Source of the DNA: an uncultured Chloroflexota bacterium | GTDB taxonomy: Bacteria; Chloroflexota; Anaerolineae; Anaerolineales; Anaerolineaceae | Length of the DNA: 64,000 nt | Direction of reading: 5' to 3' | Assembly (NCBI GenBank): GCA_902791025.1 | Contig: CADATZ010000001.1 | Location: forward strand, 434,001 to 498,000 | Shown: positions 34,326-44,256 of the stretch, one piece after another | Layout of the letters: each line of letters opens with the position of its first letter | How positions within the stretch are numbered: position 1 is the first letter of the stretch | The notes under the pieces: model-generated | Told to the model about the DNA's origin: nothing | What the model saw: the letters and a program-made list of their open reading frames with translations, nothing else | The model's database searches: none | Translations under genes and position numbers: made by a program

Positions 34326-36800
34326 ATGGATTCAGAACATTCCTTCTCAAAATTCGGTGAAATAACCTGCGAACAGACAAATCATAAAAAAGATCCTGTC
34401 TGCGTTCCTGTACCTGTATGGCTGAATGAAAAGACCATATCGATACTCTCGGATCATAACATAAACCTCCTTTACCGTCACCAGCGCCGGGCAATCGAAT
34501 CCATATATAATGTTGAAAATGTGGTAATTTCCACCGGTACGTCCAGCGGGAAAAGCCTCTGCTATCAGATACCGCTTATCGAAATGCTGCTTTCCGATGA
34601 TGTTTCCACCGCGATCCTGGTTTTTCCTACCAAAGCGCTTACGCAGGATCAATACAGGACACTAATATCTCTATACCCGGAAAAAGCGGATAAAATCGCA
34701 ATTTATGACGGAGATACAGCGAAAAATCAGCGAAGCCTGATTCGTATGAGGGCAAGGATCATCCTCACAAACCCGGATATGCTGCACATGGGAATACTTC
34801 CCTACCATACGGGCTGGAATGTATTCCTGTCACATCTGAAATTCCTGATTTTCGACGAGATCCATATTTATAAAGGTATTTTTGGTGCTCATGTGGCAAA
34901 TGTAATCAGAAGGATAAAACGAATATCACACCACTATGGAGCCATTCCCCAATTCATTTTCTGCAGTGCTACCTTATCCAACAGCAAAACACTGGCTGAA
35001 AAGCTGACAGACGAACAATTCACGGCAATTGATGAAGATGATTCCGGACATGGTGACCGCAAAATCATTTTTCTGAATCCACCCATCATCAATGAAGAGC
35101 TGCAGCTCCGTGCGGGTGTGATCTCCACAGCAGCAAAAACCGCCGGGTATCTGCTTGAAACGAACCGCCAATTACTTCTATTCTGTCAGTCGAGACAATC
35201 CGTTGAGTTCACCGTCCGAAGACTGCGTGATTATAAGATTGACGCATCCGGATACCGTTCCGGTTATCTGGCACGGGAACGGCGCGAAATTGAACATGGA
35301 CTGAAATCCGGTGAAAAACGCTGCATCGCTTCAACGAATGCACTGGAACTGGGCATGGATATCGGCGGGATCGATTCAGTCATCTCGATTGGATATCCGG
35401 GATCGATTTCATCCCTCATGCAGCGGCAGGGAAGAGCGGGACGGAAAAACGGAAATTCCACTTTTCTGCTGATTGCCTCACAAACGCCAACGGATCAGTA
35501 TATCATCAATCACCCGGATTTTATCTTCCAAAAGAATTACGAACCGGTTTTGATCGATCCGGACAACTTATTGATCCTGCTCCAGCACCTGCAATGTTCC
35601 CTTTTTGAAATTCCTTTCTCCACGCAGGAATCCTATGGAAATCTCAGCGTTGAAGAAACGCAGGACCTTCTGAACTATTTCGCTGCACAGGGAATCGCGC
35701 GCTTCAGCGGAGATCATTATTACTGGATGGACAGCGGTCAGCCGCAGGCAACTGTTTCCCTTCGCAATGCGGGACTGCACCGGATCGGCATTATCAGCGA
35801 CGACTCCGGGAAACCGGAACTGATCGGCGAAGTTGACCAATCCTCTGCCTATTGGATGATCCATCCCGGGGCGGTGTATTATCACAACGGTATATCCTAC
35901 CTGATAAAAGATCTCGACCTCCAAAGCAATACTGCCTACGCGAAACGATGCGTGATCAACTATTCCACCGAAGCACAAAAAGAATCACACATCATGGTCA
36001 ATGATATTCTCTCATCAAAGGATACGCGAAAGGCAGAAATTCTCACAGCAAGCGTTACAGTAAAAACTCAGGTTGTCAGTTATAAAAAGATCGACAATGA
36101 GACGCATCAAACGCTTGAAATCAATCCTTTAGACATGCCGGAAGAGACCCTTGAGACCAATGCCTTTGTTATTGTACTGAAAGAATCCTTCCGCGATGAG
36201 CTTCGCGAGTCCATGTTCTGGAATTCCGACAAAAATGATTACGGAAAGAATTGGCTGGCTATACGAAAATTCATCATTGAACGGGATCATAACGAGTGTA
36301 CATTATGTCACACAAAAGGCAGCGTATCAATGCTCCACGTTCACCATATACAGCCTTACCGAACCTTCACGGACAAAACGAAAGCCAACGATCCGGCAAA
36401 CCTGATCACCTTGTGCCCGGAATGTCACCGCCGTGTGGAACAGAACGTACAATTGCGCAGCGGACTGGCAGGATACGCGGCGGCATTTCACCAGTTAGCA
36501 GCATTATTTACAGAGTGTGACCCGGGAGATATCAGTATTTCAATCGAGCAGGATTGTTCCGATTTTTCAGGAAGACCGGCAATTTTCCTATACGAAAATA
36601 CACCGGGAGGTATTGGATTATCACAGGCCATCGCGGACCGCTTTGACGAAATCAATGAAGCGGTTATCAGCCTCATTATGAACTGTCCCTGCACGGATGG
36701 ATGTCCCGGATGTATCGGACCGGCAGGGGAAAACGGTCTTGGAGGGAAGGCAGAAGCCCTTGCGATAGGAACCGGTCTTGGAGCAATCAGCAATGAGTGA
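34326..36800 (+). CDS. mrfA: MrfA/YprA-like DEAD-box helicase with an inserted HNH domain
   Basis: 824 residues, AGGAG 7 bases before the ATG. Superfamily 2 helicase: GTSSGKS at 71-77, DEIH near 177-180, SATLSNS near 215, and QRQGRAGRKN near 365-374. The C-terminal DUF1998-type zinc module ends in CPCTDGCPGC near 787-797. Between them, at about 650-705, is an HNH nuclease-like module: CTLCHTKG, HVHHIQPY and LCPECHRR, with the ligand Cys pairs and the HH core. B. subtilis MrfA unwinds DNA with MrfB to remove mitomycin adducts; an HNH insertion is not part of that prototype. The downstream mrfB-like gene overlaps by 8 bases. Confidence 0.85.
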   Translation: MDSEHSFSKFGEITCEQTNHKKDPVCVPVPVWLNEKTISILSDHNINLLYRHQRRAIESIYNVENVVISTGTSSGKSLCYQIPLIEMLLSDDVSTAILVFPTKALTQDQYRTLISLYPEKADKIAIYDGDTAKNQRSLIRMRARIILTNPDMLHMGILPYHTGWNVFLSHLKFLIFDEIHIYKGIFGAHVANVIRRIKRISHHYGAIPQFIFCSATLSNSKTLAEKLTDEQFTAIDEDDSGHGDRKIIFLNPPIINEELQLRAGVISTAAKTAGYLLETNRQLLLFCQSRQSVEFTVRRLRDYKIDASGYRSGYLARERREIEHGLKSGEKRCIASTNALELGMDIGGIDSVISIGYPGSISSLMQRQGRAGRKNGNSTFLLIASQTPTDQYIINHPDFIFQKNYEPVLIDPDNLLILLQHLQCSLFEIPFSTQESYGNLSVEETQDLLNYFAAQGIARFSGDHYYWMDSGQPQATVSLRNAGLHRIGIISDDSGKPELIGEVDQSSAYWMIHPGAVYYHNGISYLIKDLDLQSNTAYAKRCVINYSTEAQKESHIMVNDILSSKDTRKAEILTASVTVKTQVVSYKKIDNETHQTLEINPLDMPEETLETNAFVIVLKESFRDELRESMFWNSDKNDYGKNWLAIRKFIIERDHNECTLCHTKGSVSMLHVHHIQPYRTFTDKTKANDPANLITLCPECHRRVEQNVQLRSGLAGYAAAFHQLAALFTECDPGDISISIEQDCSDFSGRPAIFLYENTPGGIGLSQAIADRFDEINEAVISLIMNCPCTDGCPGCIGPAGENGLGGKAEALAIGTGLGAISNE

Positions 36801-37980
36801 TATTTTATCCAGGCTCAAATCCTTAGGAGTAACAAAAGGATTCCCTAATACCGGGAAAGTTGCGGCTAAAAAGCCATCTGAACAGATGGATGCCTTGCTC
36901 CGGACATTCCCCAATGGACTTGTTGTCGAAAATGATCATGGATACGCTTTCATCAACCGGCTCATACAACCGTTATCCGCGCCTCATGGCGAAATCAATA
37001 TGGAGAGTGAAATAAAAGAATCCGCTCTCTTTGATTCAATCATGGAAATGTCAGTAGAAAAAAAGGGAGATACGCTCGCCTTTGATACGGAAACATCGGG
37101 ACTGTCAAACGGCAGCGGAAGCTTCATTTTCATGCTGGGACTTGGATATTTTGAAGACGAGAATTATATCGTTGACCAGCTCATTCTGCCGGATCTCAGT
37201 GCCGAAACCGCTTTTTTACGTCAGACAGAGCTGATATTCAGCAGATTTCCGGTGCTGCTTTCCTACAACGGGAAAAGCTTTGATATTCCCATGCTGCAAA
37301 GCCGTCTCCGCTTTCATTTGATGCCCGATTTCACGAAATCAATAGCGCATTGCGATCTGCTGAAACTTACCCGCCGATACTGGAAACCCGCTCTCGGAGC
37401 AGTTAATTTATCCAATATCGAACACTATGTATTGAAACTTCAGCGCGGCGATGAAGAAGTGCCGGGCTATCTTGCTCCGGAATTGTATCGCGACTTCTTA
37501 CGGGATGGAGACGCCTCGCATATTTCCGGAGTTGCTTATCACAATCAAATTGATGTAGTCAGTCTCTCAGCCTTTTTATTGTATCTGAATGATTTAGTGA
37601 TACACGCGGAAAGCGATCCCGCTCTTTGGAAAGTCAATAATGTTTCAGAAACAGCGCTCATGAAGTATAACCTGCCTTTCTTTTCAGGGAAAATAATCGC
37701 CAGTATCAATGATTTTTCAAGAAAAGAGAAAAAGGCGCTCGCGTCTAAATTACAAAAGGCAGGAGAAAAAGAAAAAGCAGCGGACATTTTACAGGATCTC
37801 GCCGAAAACGGGGATTTTGAAGCCGCGGAAAAACTGATGAAACTGTTTCAGAAAAACAAAGATCAGGAAAAGTTCGAATACTACCGCACCTTAACCATAC
37901 AGCTCATTAAAAAGGAAGAAACGATGGGAATCTGGTCAAAGGCTGATAAATTAACAAAAATAAGAAATCAAAAATTATGA
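36793..37980 (+). CDS. mrfB: MrfB/YprB-like DnaQ-fold exonuclease
   Basis: 395 residues from ATG 36793, which overlaps the helicase stop; GGAG lies 10 bases upstream, and an in-frame TTG at 36778 is a weaker option. The RNase H-like exonuclease domain (about 95-265) has FDTETSGL (D98/E100), SYNGKSFDIPML near 157-168 and HNQIDVVSLS near 250-259, giving the DEDD metal ligands. A Lys/Glu-rich helical tail (about 310-395) follows. In B. subtilis MrfAB acts in mitomycin C repair independent of UvrABC. The tight overlap here supports a helicase-nuclease pair. Confidence 0.85.
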   Translation: MSDILSRLKSLGVTKGFPNTGKVAAKKPSEQMDALLRTFPNGLVVENDHGYAFINRLIQPLSAPHGEINMESEIKESALFDSIMEMSVEKKGDTLAFDTETSGLSNGSGSFIFMLGLGYFEDENYIVDQLILPDLSAETAFLRQTELIFSRFPVLLSYNGKSFDIPMLQSRLRFHLMPDFTKSIAHCDLLKLTRRYWKPALGAVNLSNIEHYVLKLQRGDEEVPGYLAPELYRDFLRDGDASHISGVAYHNQIDVVSLSAFLLYLNDLVIHAESDPALWKVNNVSETALMKYNLPFFSGKIIASINDFSRKEKKALASKLQKAGEKEKAADILQDLAENGDFEAAEKLMKLFQKNKDQEKFEYYRTLTIQLIKKEETMGIWSKADKLTKIRNQKL

Positions 37981-38027
37981 TAAACTGCTTCTATCATATT
38001 TTTGATTTCTTATTGAAAAAAATACCC

Positions 38028-38209
38028 CAACGTGCCGGTATCTGCAATGTTTTTGAACCTGCAAGACGCAGGATGGTGTTCTCCGCACTGACGCTGCCTT
38101 GGCTCAGGCCTATCGCATTACCAGTGAATCGAGAAGAACTCCGATTTCTAAGGTGTTGGCTCAAAACGCATGCTGCAGCCTCTCGAACACACCAGGGTAC
38201 TTATTAGTT
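38028..38209 (+). pseudogene. Possible relic of a flagellin C-terminus
   Basis: Two plus-strand frames hold pieces that align in order with the conserved C-terminus of flagellins. QRAGICNVFEPA (38028-38063) resembles QRAxLGAVQNRLE, and after a frameshift SESRRTPISKVLAQNA (38123-38170) resembles AESRIRDTDxxKEVLxQNA, ending SLSNTPGYLL. The spacing of about 33 codons between the two pieces agrees with flagellin (about 29). There is no start and the reading frame is broken. The rest of the 37981-38498 gap is AT-rich with nothing recognised. The resemblance is by eye only. Confidence 0.35.
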
Positions 38210-38498
38210 TACACGAGATTTTCATTTTTGTGAAGATTTATTATTAATAATTTACAGAAACTCATTAAATCATGTTACAAAAATCACTGTCTAGAAAAAA
38301 ACGTACAAAAAAAGCACCTTATACAAGAGCTGCTTATGATACAATTATCTGAAGATTTAAAAATATATCAGGATAGATTTACCTCTGATCTCATGCCAAA
38401 ACTGAGTCTTATATGGAATTATTAAAAACTGACTAATGCGATACCAACAAAGTACTTTTTGAAAAGCTTATCTGCAATAACAGGAATTCATAAAAAAC

Positions 38499-39932
38499 AT
38501 GGACAAAAATTTGGTAAAAAAAGTAAGTCTCAATAACATTATTCAAATTATATGGGTTGTTATAATGATCAGCGTTTGCTGCTTAGGAATGGAACTCAGT
38601 CCGATATGGACGGGAAGAGTACCCACACACAGAAACCAGTATGAAATAATGACGCAGTCTTTGCTGAATCGACATCTGTACATGGATATAGATCCGGACA
38701 GTAAATTACTTGAACTTGAAAATCCTTATGATCCCCAGGCTCGGAAAGAAGCCGGAGTGGGCTTCAAATTCGACCATGCCTTTTATAATGGCCGTTATTA
38801 TATGTATTTTGGTATAGTTCCTGTATTTATATTATTTCTCCCTTTCCGCATTATTTTTGGAAGGTCGTTAGCCGCATTTCATGCAACTCAAATTTTTACA
38901 GCATTTATCATCATCGGGTTCTTTCTTCTCTTCAATTTTCTAAGGAAAAAGTTCTTTCCTAAAATAGGTAACTTTACCTTTATCTCATTAGCCACAGCTT
39001 TTTGCTCTTTCTCAATATGGTACTTCGTCGATGCACCTGCACTTTACTGTACGGCCATATCTTCCGCTGTATGTATGATGGTCTGGAGTTTTTATTTTTA
39101 TTTCAGAGCAGTTTTTGATGATTTCTCATTTAATAATAGGATCTTGTTCGCAATAGCCGGTGCTTTTTTCGGAGCACTTGCATTTGGCTGCAGACCACCT
39201 GTTGCAATCGCAAACCTTACTGCCGTTCCGCTTTTTGTTGTTTTTTTGAAAAACAACAAAACAAGTTCAAAGGAATGGCGGAAAATTCTGCTGATTGCAC
39301 TGCCATACATTATTATCGGCGTACTGCTGATGATGTATAATTATGCCCGTTTTGATGATCCCTTTGAGTTTGGACAAAAATATCAATTATCGAACTGGGA
39401 TCAAAAAGAATACAGTCTACTGAATGGGCTTGGATTGATTAAACAAGTCAACGGATTCATCAAAATGTTCATTCAAACAAAGGATCTTTCAGTGGTCTTT
39501 CCTTATGTACAACACAGCGGAATTTTCTTTGAATTCCCGGTTTTTCTTATATCTATCGGGGCTTTGATTTTTTCAAACTCTACCAGAACACGATTAAAAG
39601 AAAAGAACTGGCTTTTCTTCCTTTTGACAGCCGGACTCGCGATAATTCTTATAACAATTGTTGAAATCGCAATGTCTCCACTGATTGAAGAGCGATACCA
39701 TTTTGACCTGAATTATCTGATTGCTATTTCGACCTTTCTTGTCATCGGTTTTTTCTATATTGAAGCTGGTGACGGTTCAATTCGCAAATATAATATCGTA
39801 TTCACTATTTTATCGCTGATAACTATTTTGACCGCTGTTTTGTTGTTCTTTGTCCCATACGATTTCAACTTTACCGCTTATTATCCGGAAACACTCGACC
39901 ATATTCGCGAAATCATGTGGCAATTCAAATAA
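38499..39932 (+). CDS. Polytopic membrane protein, GT-C-like
   Basis: 477 residues with about ten membrane segments. After the first helix, a long extracellular loop (about 35-100) contains HLYMDIDPDSKLLELENPYDP and FDHAFYNGRYYMYFGIVPVF (near 90-109). The acidic residues in such a first loop are typical of GT-C glycosyltransferases that use polyprenyl-linked sugars. No partner genes for glycan synthesis adjoin. No clear SD precedes the ATG. Function not otherwise recognised. Confidence 0.7.
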   Translation: MDKNLVKKVSLNNIIQIIWVVIMISVCCLGMELSPIWTGRVPTHRNQYEIMTQSLLNRHLYMDIDPDSKLLELENPYDPQARKEAGVGFKFDHAFYNGRYYMYFGIVPVFILFLPFRIIFGRSLAAFHATQIFTAFIIIGFFLLFNFLRKKFFPKIGNFTFISLATAFCSFSIWYFVDAPALYCTAISSAVCMMVWSFYFYFRAVFDDFSFNNRILFAIAGAFFGALAFGCRPPVAIANLTAVPLFVVFLKNNKTSSKEWRKILLIALPYIIIGVLLMMYNYARFDDPFEFGQKYQLSNWDQKEYSLLNGLGLIKQVNGFIKMFIQTKDLSVVFPYVQHSGIFFEFPVFLISIGALIFSNSTRTRLKEKNWLFFLLTAGLAIILITIVEIAMSPLIEERYHFDLNYLIAISTFLVIGFFYIEAGDGSIRKYNIVFTILSLITILTAVLLFFVPYDFNFTAYYPETLDHIREIMWQFK

Positions 39933-39942
39933 TAATATCACA

Positions 39943-40009
39943 GACGCACACGAGGACAGGCACGCTTGTGCAGGTTATGCCACACAAGTTGCCAGTCCCC
40001 ATGTACTTC
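39943..40009 (-). repeat. Dispersed palindromic element, copy C
   Basis: Near-full copy: GACGCACACGAGGACAGGCA ... AAGTTGCCAGTCCCCATGTA. It lies between two convergent genes and 25 bases before a strong terminator. Confidence 0.8.
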
Positions 40010-40034
40010 TTATTTATAAGTTCACACGATTATC

Positions 40035-40067
40035 AAAAAGCGCACCCGGAATTCAGGTGCGCTTTTT
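40035..40067. terminator. Bidirectional rho-independent terminator
   Basis: Perfect 12-bp stem AAAAAGCGCACC (40035-40046) with GGTGCGCTTTTT (40056-40067), plus more T residues. It lies between the convergent GT-C-like gene and hydA. Confidence 0.93.
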
Positions 40068-40088
40068 TCTTGTTATCTACGGATTTGA

Positions 40089-41858
40089 TCAGTCGTTGAA
40101 ACCTTCACGTGCAGCATAGGTAGTATGCAGCAATTCGTGAGCCTTGTGTGAATTCGGTTCACCAAGATACTTTTCGTACAGTTCAACGATCTGCGGGTTG
40201 TTGTGAGACTGACGGACCACCTGGCGTTCATCTTCGGAATAAAGGGCTTTCGCGCGCTTTTCCTTGTAAGTATCCAGGATGTTGTCCTCTTCACCATGCA
40301 GAAAGCACGGGCGAACATACGGCTGACCGCCGCCATTGATACAACCGCCCGGGCAGCCCATGATTTCGATGAACTGATACTTGGACGTACCATTGCGGAT
40401 CTCATCCAGCAGGACTTTCGCGGACTTCATACCGGAAGCAATCGCGACATTCACCACGGTACCGTTGATGTCGATAGCGGCTTCACGGATACCGGCATCG
40501 TGGCCACGGACTTCTGTGAATTCGATCTTGTCGTATTCTTTGCCGGTCAGCTTGAAATAAACGGTACGCAGAGCGGCTTCCATCACACCACCGGTAACAC
40601 CAAAGATCACGCCGGCACCGGAGTAATCGCCCATGATGTCCTGATCCCATTCTTCATCGGGGAGACGATCATAGATGATACCGGAACGCTTGATCATCTT
40701 TGCGAGTTCGCGGGTAGTGATAACAGCATCAACATCTTCGATACCATTGACCTTTTCCTGTTCGCGTTCTTTTTCGAATTTCTTCGCGATACAAGGCATG
40801 ACGGAAACAACGAAGACATCCTTCGGAACATAACCGTGCTGTTCAGCCCAGTAGGATTTTATAATGGCACCCTGCATCTGATGCGGGGACTTGCAGCTGG
40901 AAAGATGATCAAGCAGATCACCGTAATTGTATTCAGCATAATTGACCCAGCCCGGGGAGCAGGAAGTAATCATCGGCAGCACGCCGTTGTTGGTCAGGCG
41001 GTGCAGCAGTTCGGTTCCTTCTTCCATGATGGTCAGGTCAGCACCGAAGTTGACATCGTAGATCTTTTCGAAGCCAAGGCGGCGCAGAGCAGCGATCATC
41101 TTACCGGTGGTCGGGGTACCGATCTTGTAGCCGAATTCTTCACCGATCGCAGCACGAACAGCTGGAGCGACCTGGCAGACAACGTGCTTGCCGGCTTTCA
41201 CAGCGGCATCGACCTTGTCGATTTCGGATTTTTCCATCAGAGCGCCGGTCGGGCAGACGTTGACACACTGACCGCACTGGATACACGGAGAATTGGCGAA
41301 GCTGCGGTTCTGAGCAGGGGAGACGAATGTCTTGAACCCGCGGTTTTCAAAACCGAGGATGCCGAGACCGTGAGCATTGGAGCAGCGGGCAATGCAGCGT
41401 CCGCAGAGGATACATTTGGATGTATCGCGGACGAGTGCCGGAGCCAGTTCATCAATGATGGTATCGGATTTTTCACCCTTGTAAGCGCCTTCACGGGCAC
41501 CGACAAGCTGTGCGACATGCAGCAGTTCACAATGGCCGTTTTTACCGCACTGCTGGCAGTTGACGTTATGGTTGGAAAGAAGCAGTTCAACACTGCGTCT
41601 CCGAGCCTGTGTAGCTTTCGGTGTGGAAATGCGGATTTCCATACCTTCATTCACAGGGTAAACACAGCTGGCTACGAGACCGCGGGCACCGGTTGCTTCA
41701 ACGAGACAAACACGGCAGGAACCCTGGTTGCATTCGCCATGATTGAACGCGCACAGAGAGGGGATCTCATACCCGCATTTCTTTGCAGCTTCAAGAATTG
41801 TAAGACCGGCTTCTACCTGATAGGGCTGACCTTCGATCTTAATATTAACTAATGACAT
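40089..41858 (-). CDS. hydA: [FeFe] hydrogenase catalytic subunit HydA (NADH-linked, HydABC type)
   Basis: 589 residues. N-terminal [2Fe-2S] domain (C35, C46, C49, C64 region), a His/Cys [4Fe-4S] segment (VNCQQCGKNGHC near 99-110), two [4Fe-4S] clusters (CILCGRCIARCSNA and CIQCGQCVNVCPTG), then the H-cluster domain. The three H-cluster motifs are intact: TSCSPGW near 297, MPCIAKKFE near 352 and GCPGGCINGGGQP near 497. It makes or consumes H2. In HydABC trimers electrons from NADH and ferredoxin are usually combined by flavin-based bifurcation. Last gene of the hydC-hydB-hydA operon. Confidence 0.95.
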   Translation of the reverse strand: MSLVNIKIEGQPYQVEAGLTILEAAKKCGYEIPSLCAFNHGECNQGSCRVCLVEATGARGLVASCVYPVNEGMEIRISTPKATQARRRSVELLLSNHNVNCQQCGKNGHCELLHVAQLVGAREGAYKGEKSDTIIDELAPALVRDTSKCILCGRCIARCSNAHGLGILGFENRGFKTFVSPAQNRSFANSPCIQCGQCVNVCPTGALMEKSEIDKVDAAVKAGKHVVCQVAPAVRAAIGEEFGYKIGTPTTGKMIAALRRLGFEKIYDVNFGADLTIMEEGTELLHRLTNNGVLPMITSCSPGWVNYAEYNYGDLLDHLSSCKSPHQMQGAIIKSYWAEQHGYVPKDVFVVSVMPCIAKKFEKEREQEKVNGIEDVDAVITTRELAKMIKRSGIIYDRLPDEEWDQDIMGDYSGAGVIFGVTGGVMEAALRTVYFKLTGKEYDKIEFTEVRGHDAGIREAAIDINGTVVNVAIASGMKSAKVLLDEIRNGTSKYQFIEIMGCPGGCINGGGQPYVRPCFLHGEEDNILDTYKEKRAKALYSEDERQVVRQSHNNPQIVELYEKYLGEPNSHKAHELLHTTYAAREGFND

Positions 41859-41872
41859 GAATATCCTCCCTC

Positions 41873-43759
41873 TTATTGTTTGCTGATCGCACCGAACTTA
41901 CAGGTAGCCATACAGGCACCGCACTTGACACAGGCAGTTGAATCGATCTTCATTGAAGCAAGCTTGTGTTTCGGAGCAATGTAATCAGTTCTGGTAATGC
42001 AGTTCGCAGGGCAACCCTTAGCGCACATACCGCAGCCGATACATTTTTCAGGATCGATCACATAGGACATAAGGTTCTTGCAGACATGTGCCGGGCACTT
42101 TTTGTCAACGATGTGGGCGATATATTCGTCTTTGAAATGAGCGATCGTGGAGTTGATCGGGTTCGCAGAAGTCTGGCCAAGCGCACAGAGTGAATTGGTC
42201 TTCACGGTATCGCTCAGTTCTTCCAGTTCTTCCAGATCATGCATGGTACCCTTACCTTCGCAGATGCGGGTCAGGATTTCCAGCATGCGCTTTGTACCGA
42301 TACGGCAGGGAGTGCATTTACCGCAGGATTCGTCGCAGATGAATTCCATGTAGAATTTCGCAACATCAACCATGCAGTTGTCTTCGTCCATAACGATCGC
42401 ACCACCGGACCCCATCATAGAACCCTTGGCAACCAGGTTATCAAAGTCGATCGGTTCATCGAGATATTCAGCAGTCAGACAACCGCCGGAAGGACCGCCG
42501 GTCTGAATGGCTTTGAATTTCTTATCGTTCGGGATACCGCCGCCGATATCATAAATCAGTTCACGGAGAGTAGTGCCCATCGGAACTTCAACCAGACCAA
42601 CGTTGTTGACCTTACCGCCAAGAGCGAACACCTTTGTACCCTTGGACTTTTCAGTACCAACGGAAGCAAATTCAGCAGCACCGTTGCGGAGAATGTACGG
42701 AACGCAAGCCAGAGTTTCTACGTTGTTCACGCAGGTCGGCTTGTCCCACAGACCCTTGACAGCCGGGAACGGCGGACGAGGACGCGGCATACCGCGTTTG
42801 CCCTGAATGGAATTCAGCAGAGCGGTTTCTTCACCGCAGACAAACGCACCGGCACCAAGACGCAGGTGGCAGCGGAAGCTGAAACCGGAACCGAAAATGT
42901 TGTCACCCAACAAACCGATTTCTTCGGCTTCTTTGATGGCAATGCGCAGACGCTTGACAGCGATCGGGTATTCAGCACGGACATAGAAATAACCGTTGTG
43001 AGCACCGAAAGCATAACCGGCAATGACCATACCTTCGATAACTGCCAGCGGATTCCCTTCAAGGATGGAACGATCCATGAAAGCACCCGGGTCACCTTCA
43101 TCACCATTGCAGACGATGTATTTGTCTTCGCTTTCGACATTCTTAGCGAATTGCCATTTACGGCCTGTCGGGAAGCCCGCACCGCCGCGGCCACGCAGAC
43201 CAGAGGCCAGAACTTCATCGATCACTTCCTGCGGATCCATGCTCAACGCACGGCGCAGACCCTGATAGCCGCCATCACCAAGAGCTTCATTGATGTCTTC
43301 CGGATTGATGACACCGCAGCCATGGAGGGCAATACGCTTCTGTTTCTTGTAGAAATTGATGTTGTCCTGTTTGATGACTTTTTCATGAGTGGAAGGATCG
43401 ACATAAAGCAGACGTTCAACAACTTCGTTGCCGACAATGTCTTTTTCGACGATTTCTTCAACATCTTCGATCTTGACCAGTCTGTAGAGTGTATCTTCAG
43501 GATAGATCTTCACGAAAGGACCCTGGGAGCAGAAACCGAAACAACCAACGATGTTTACGGTCGCCTTGTCGGTTAAACCACGGGCAGCAAGAATTTCTTC
43601 AAACTTTTCTTTGATTTTGTCGGAATGGCTGCTCAAACAACCGGTTCCGCCGCAAAGAACAATATGACGTTTTCCGTCAAGTCCCTTAATTTTTTCATCA
43701 AGAGCCTTGGTACAGGATTCGATTTTTTCGTTCAGGGCTTCTACGGATGTAATTTTCAT
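41873..43759 (-). CDS. hydB: HydB/NuoF-like flavoprotein subunit of the hydrogenase
   Basis: 628 residues: an N-terminal thioredoxin-like [2Fe-2S] domain (CGGTGCLSS near 37-45 and VGCFGFC near 71-77), the NuoF core with GRGGAGFPTGRKW (FMN/NADH site) near 193-205, the [4Fe-4S] motif ESCGKCTPCRIGT near 485-497, and a C-terminal ferredoxin domain with two CxxCxxCxxxC motifs. It oxidises NADH and is the flavin site of HydABC. It overlaps hydC by 4 bases, and hydA follows after 14 bases with a good SD. Confidence 0.95.
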   Translation of the reverse strand: MKITSVEALNEKIESCTKALDEKIKGLDGKRHIVLCGGTGCLSSHSDKIKEKFEEILAARGLTDKATVNIVGCFGFCSQGPFVKIYPEDTLYRLVKIEDVEEIVEKDIVGNEVVERLLYVDPSTHEKVIKQDNINFYKKQKRIALHGCGVINPEDINEALGDGGYQGLRRALSMDPQEVIDEVLASGLRGRGGAGFPTGRKWQFAKNVESEDKYIVCNGDEGDPGAFMDRSILEGNPLAVIEGMVIAGYAFGAHNGYFYVRAEYPIAVKRLRIAIKEAEEIGLLGDNIFGSGFSFRCHLRLGAGAFVCGEETALLNSIQGKRGMPRPRPPFPAVKGLWDKPTCVNNVETLACVPYILRNGAAEFASVGTEKSKGTKVFALGGKVNNVGLVEVPMGTTLRELIYDIGGGIPNDKKFKAIQTGGPSGGCLTAEYLDEPIDFDNLVAKGSMMGSGGAIVMDEDNCMVDVAKFYMEFICDESCGKCTPCRIGTKRMLEILTRICEGKGTMHDLEELEELSDTVKTNSLCALGQTSANPINSTIAHFKDEYIAHIVDKKCPAHVCKNLMSYVIDPEKCIGCGMCAKGCPANCITRTDYIAPKHKLASMKIDSTACVKCGACMATCKFGAISKQ

Positions 43760-44256
43760 GCTTCAGCTCCTTCTTTGGCTTTATATTCAGCAATAATCGC
43801 GGGAACTTTGTCAACGCTCATCTTCGGGTAGACAGTCCCGTTAATGCTTACTGCCGGGGCAATACCGCAGGCACCGATGCAGCGAAGTGCGTCCAGAGTG
43901 AACATTCCATCTTCTGAAGTTTCGCCCGGTTTGATCTTGAGGATTTCAGAAAACTTGTCGATGACATTCTGTGCTCCTTTTACGTAGCATGCAGTTCCGA
44001 GGCAGCATCCAATGACATACTTGCCCTTTGGGGTCAAAGAGAAGAACGAATAGAAGGTCACAACACCGTAAATTTCAGCCACGGAAATGTTTGTTTCTTT
44101 GGAAACGATTTCCTGGACTTCCAACGGAATGTATCCGTATTCGTTCTGAATATCACTCAGGATCATCATGAGAGGCGTAGGTTCGTTCTCATAGCGATGA
44201 CAAATCTCAGTGATAGTCTGTACAGCACTTTCGCTTAATTTGGCCATAAACACCAT
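43756..44256 (-). CDS. hydC: HydC/NuoE-like [2Fe-2S] subunit of the hydrogenase
   Basis: 166 residues of thioredoxin-like ferredoxin fold. The four cluster ligands are visible as CCLGTAC near 87-93 and CIGACG near 128-133. It passes electrons between the flavin subunit and HydA. First gene of the operon, with its stop overlapping the hydB start (ATGA). The start is ambiguous: ATG 44256 has GGAG only 3 bases upstream, while ATG 44247 has the same site 12 bases upstream. The 215-base gap upstream shows no recognised signal. Confidence 0.93.
   Translation of the reverse strand: MVFMAKLSESAVQTITEICHRYENEPTPLMMILSDIQNEYGYIPLEVQEIVSKETNISVAEIYGVVTFYSFFSLTPKGKYVIGCCLGTACYVKGAQNVIDKFSEILKIKPGETSEDGMFTLDALRCIGACGIAPAVSINGTVYPKMSVDKVPAIIAEYKAKEGAEA

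Noticed and set aside
40203-41852. 549-codon open frame on the plus strand
   Set aside because: Exact antisense of hydA, whose cluster motifs and SD are clear. The antisense protein has no recognisable motif and arises from codon bias.
42239-43576. 445-codon open frame on the plus strand
   Set aside because: Antisense of hydB; no SD, no motif, low-complexity Thr/Asp/Phe composition typical of a shadow frame.
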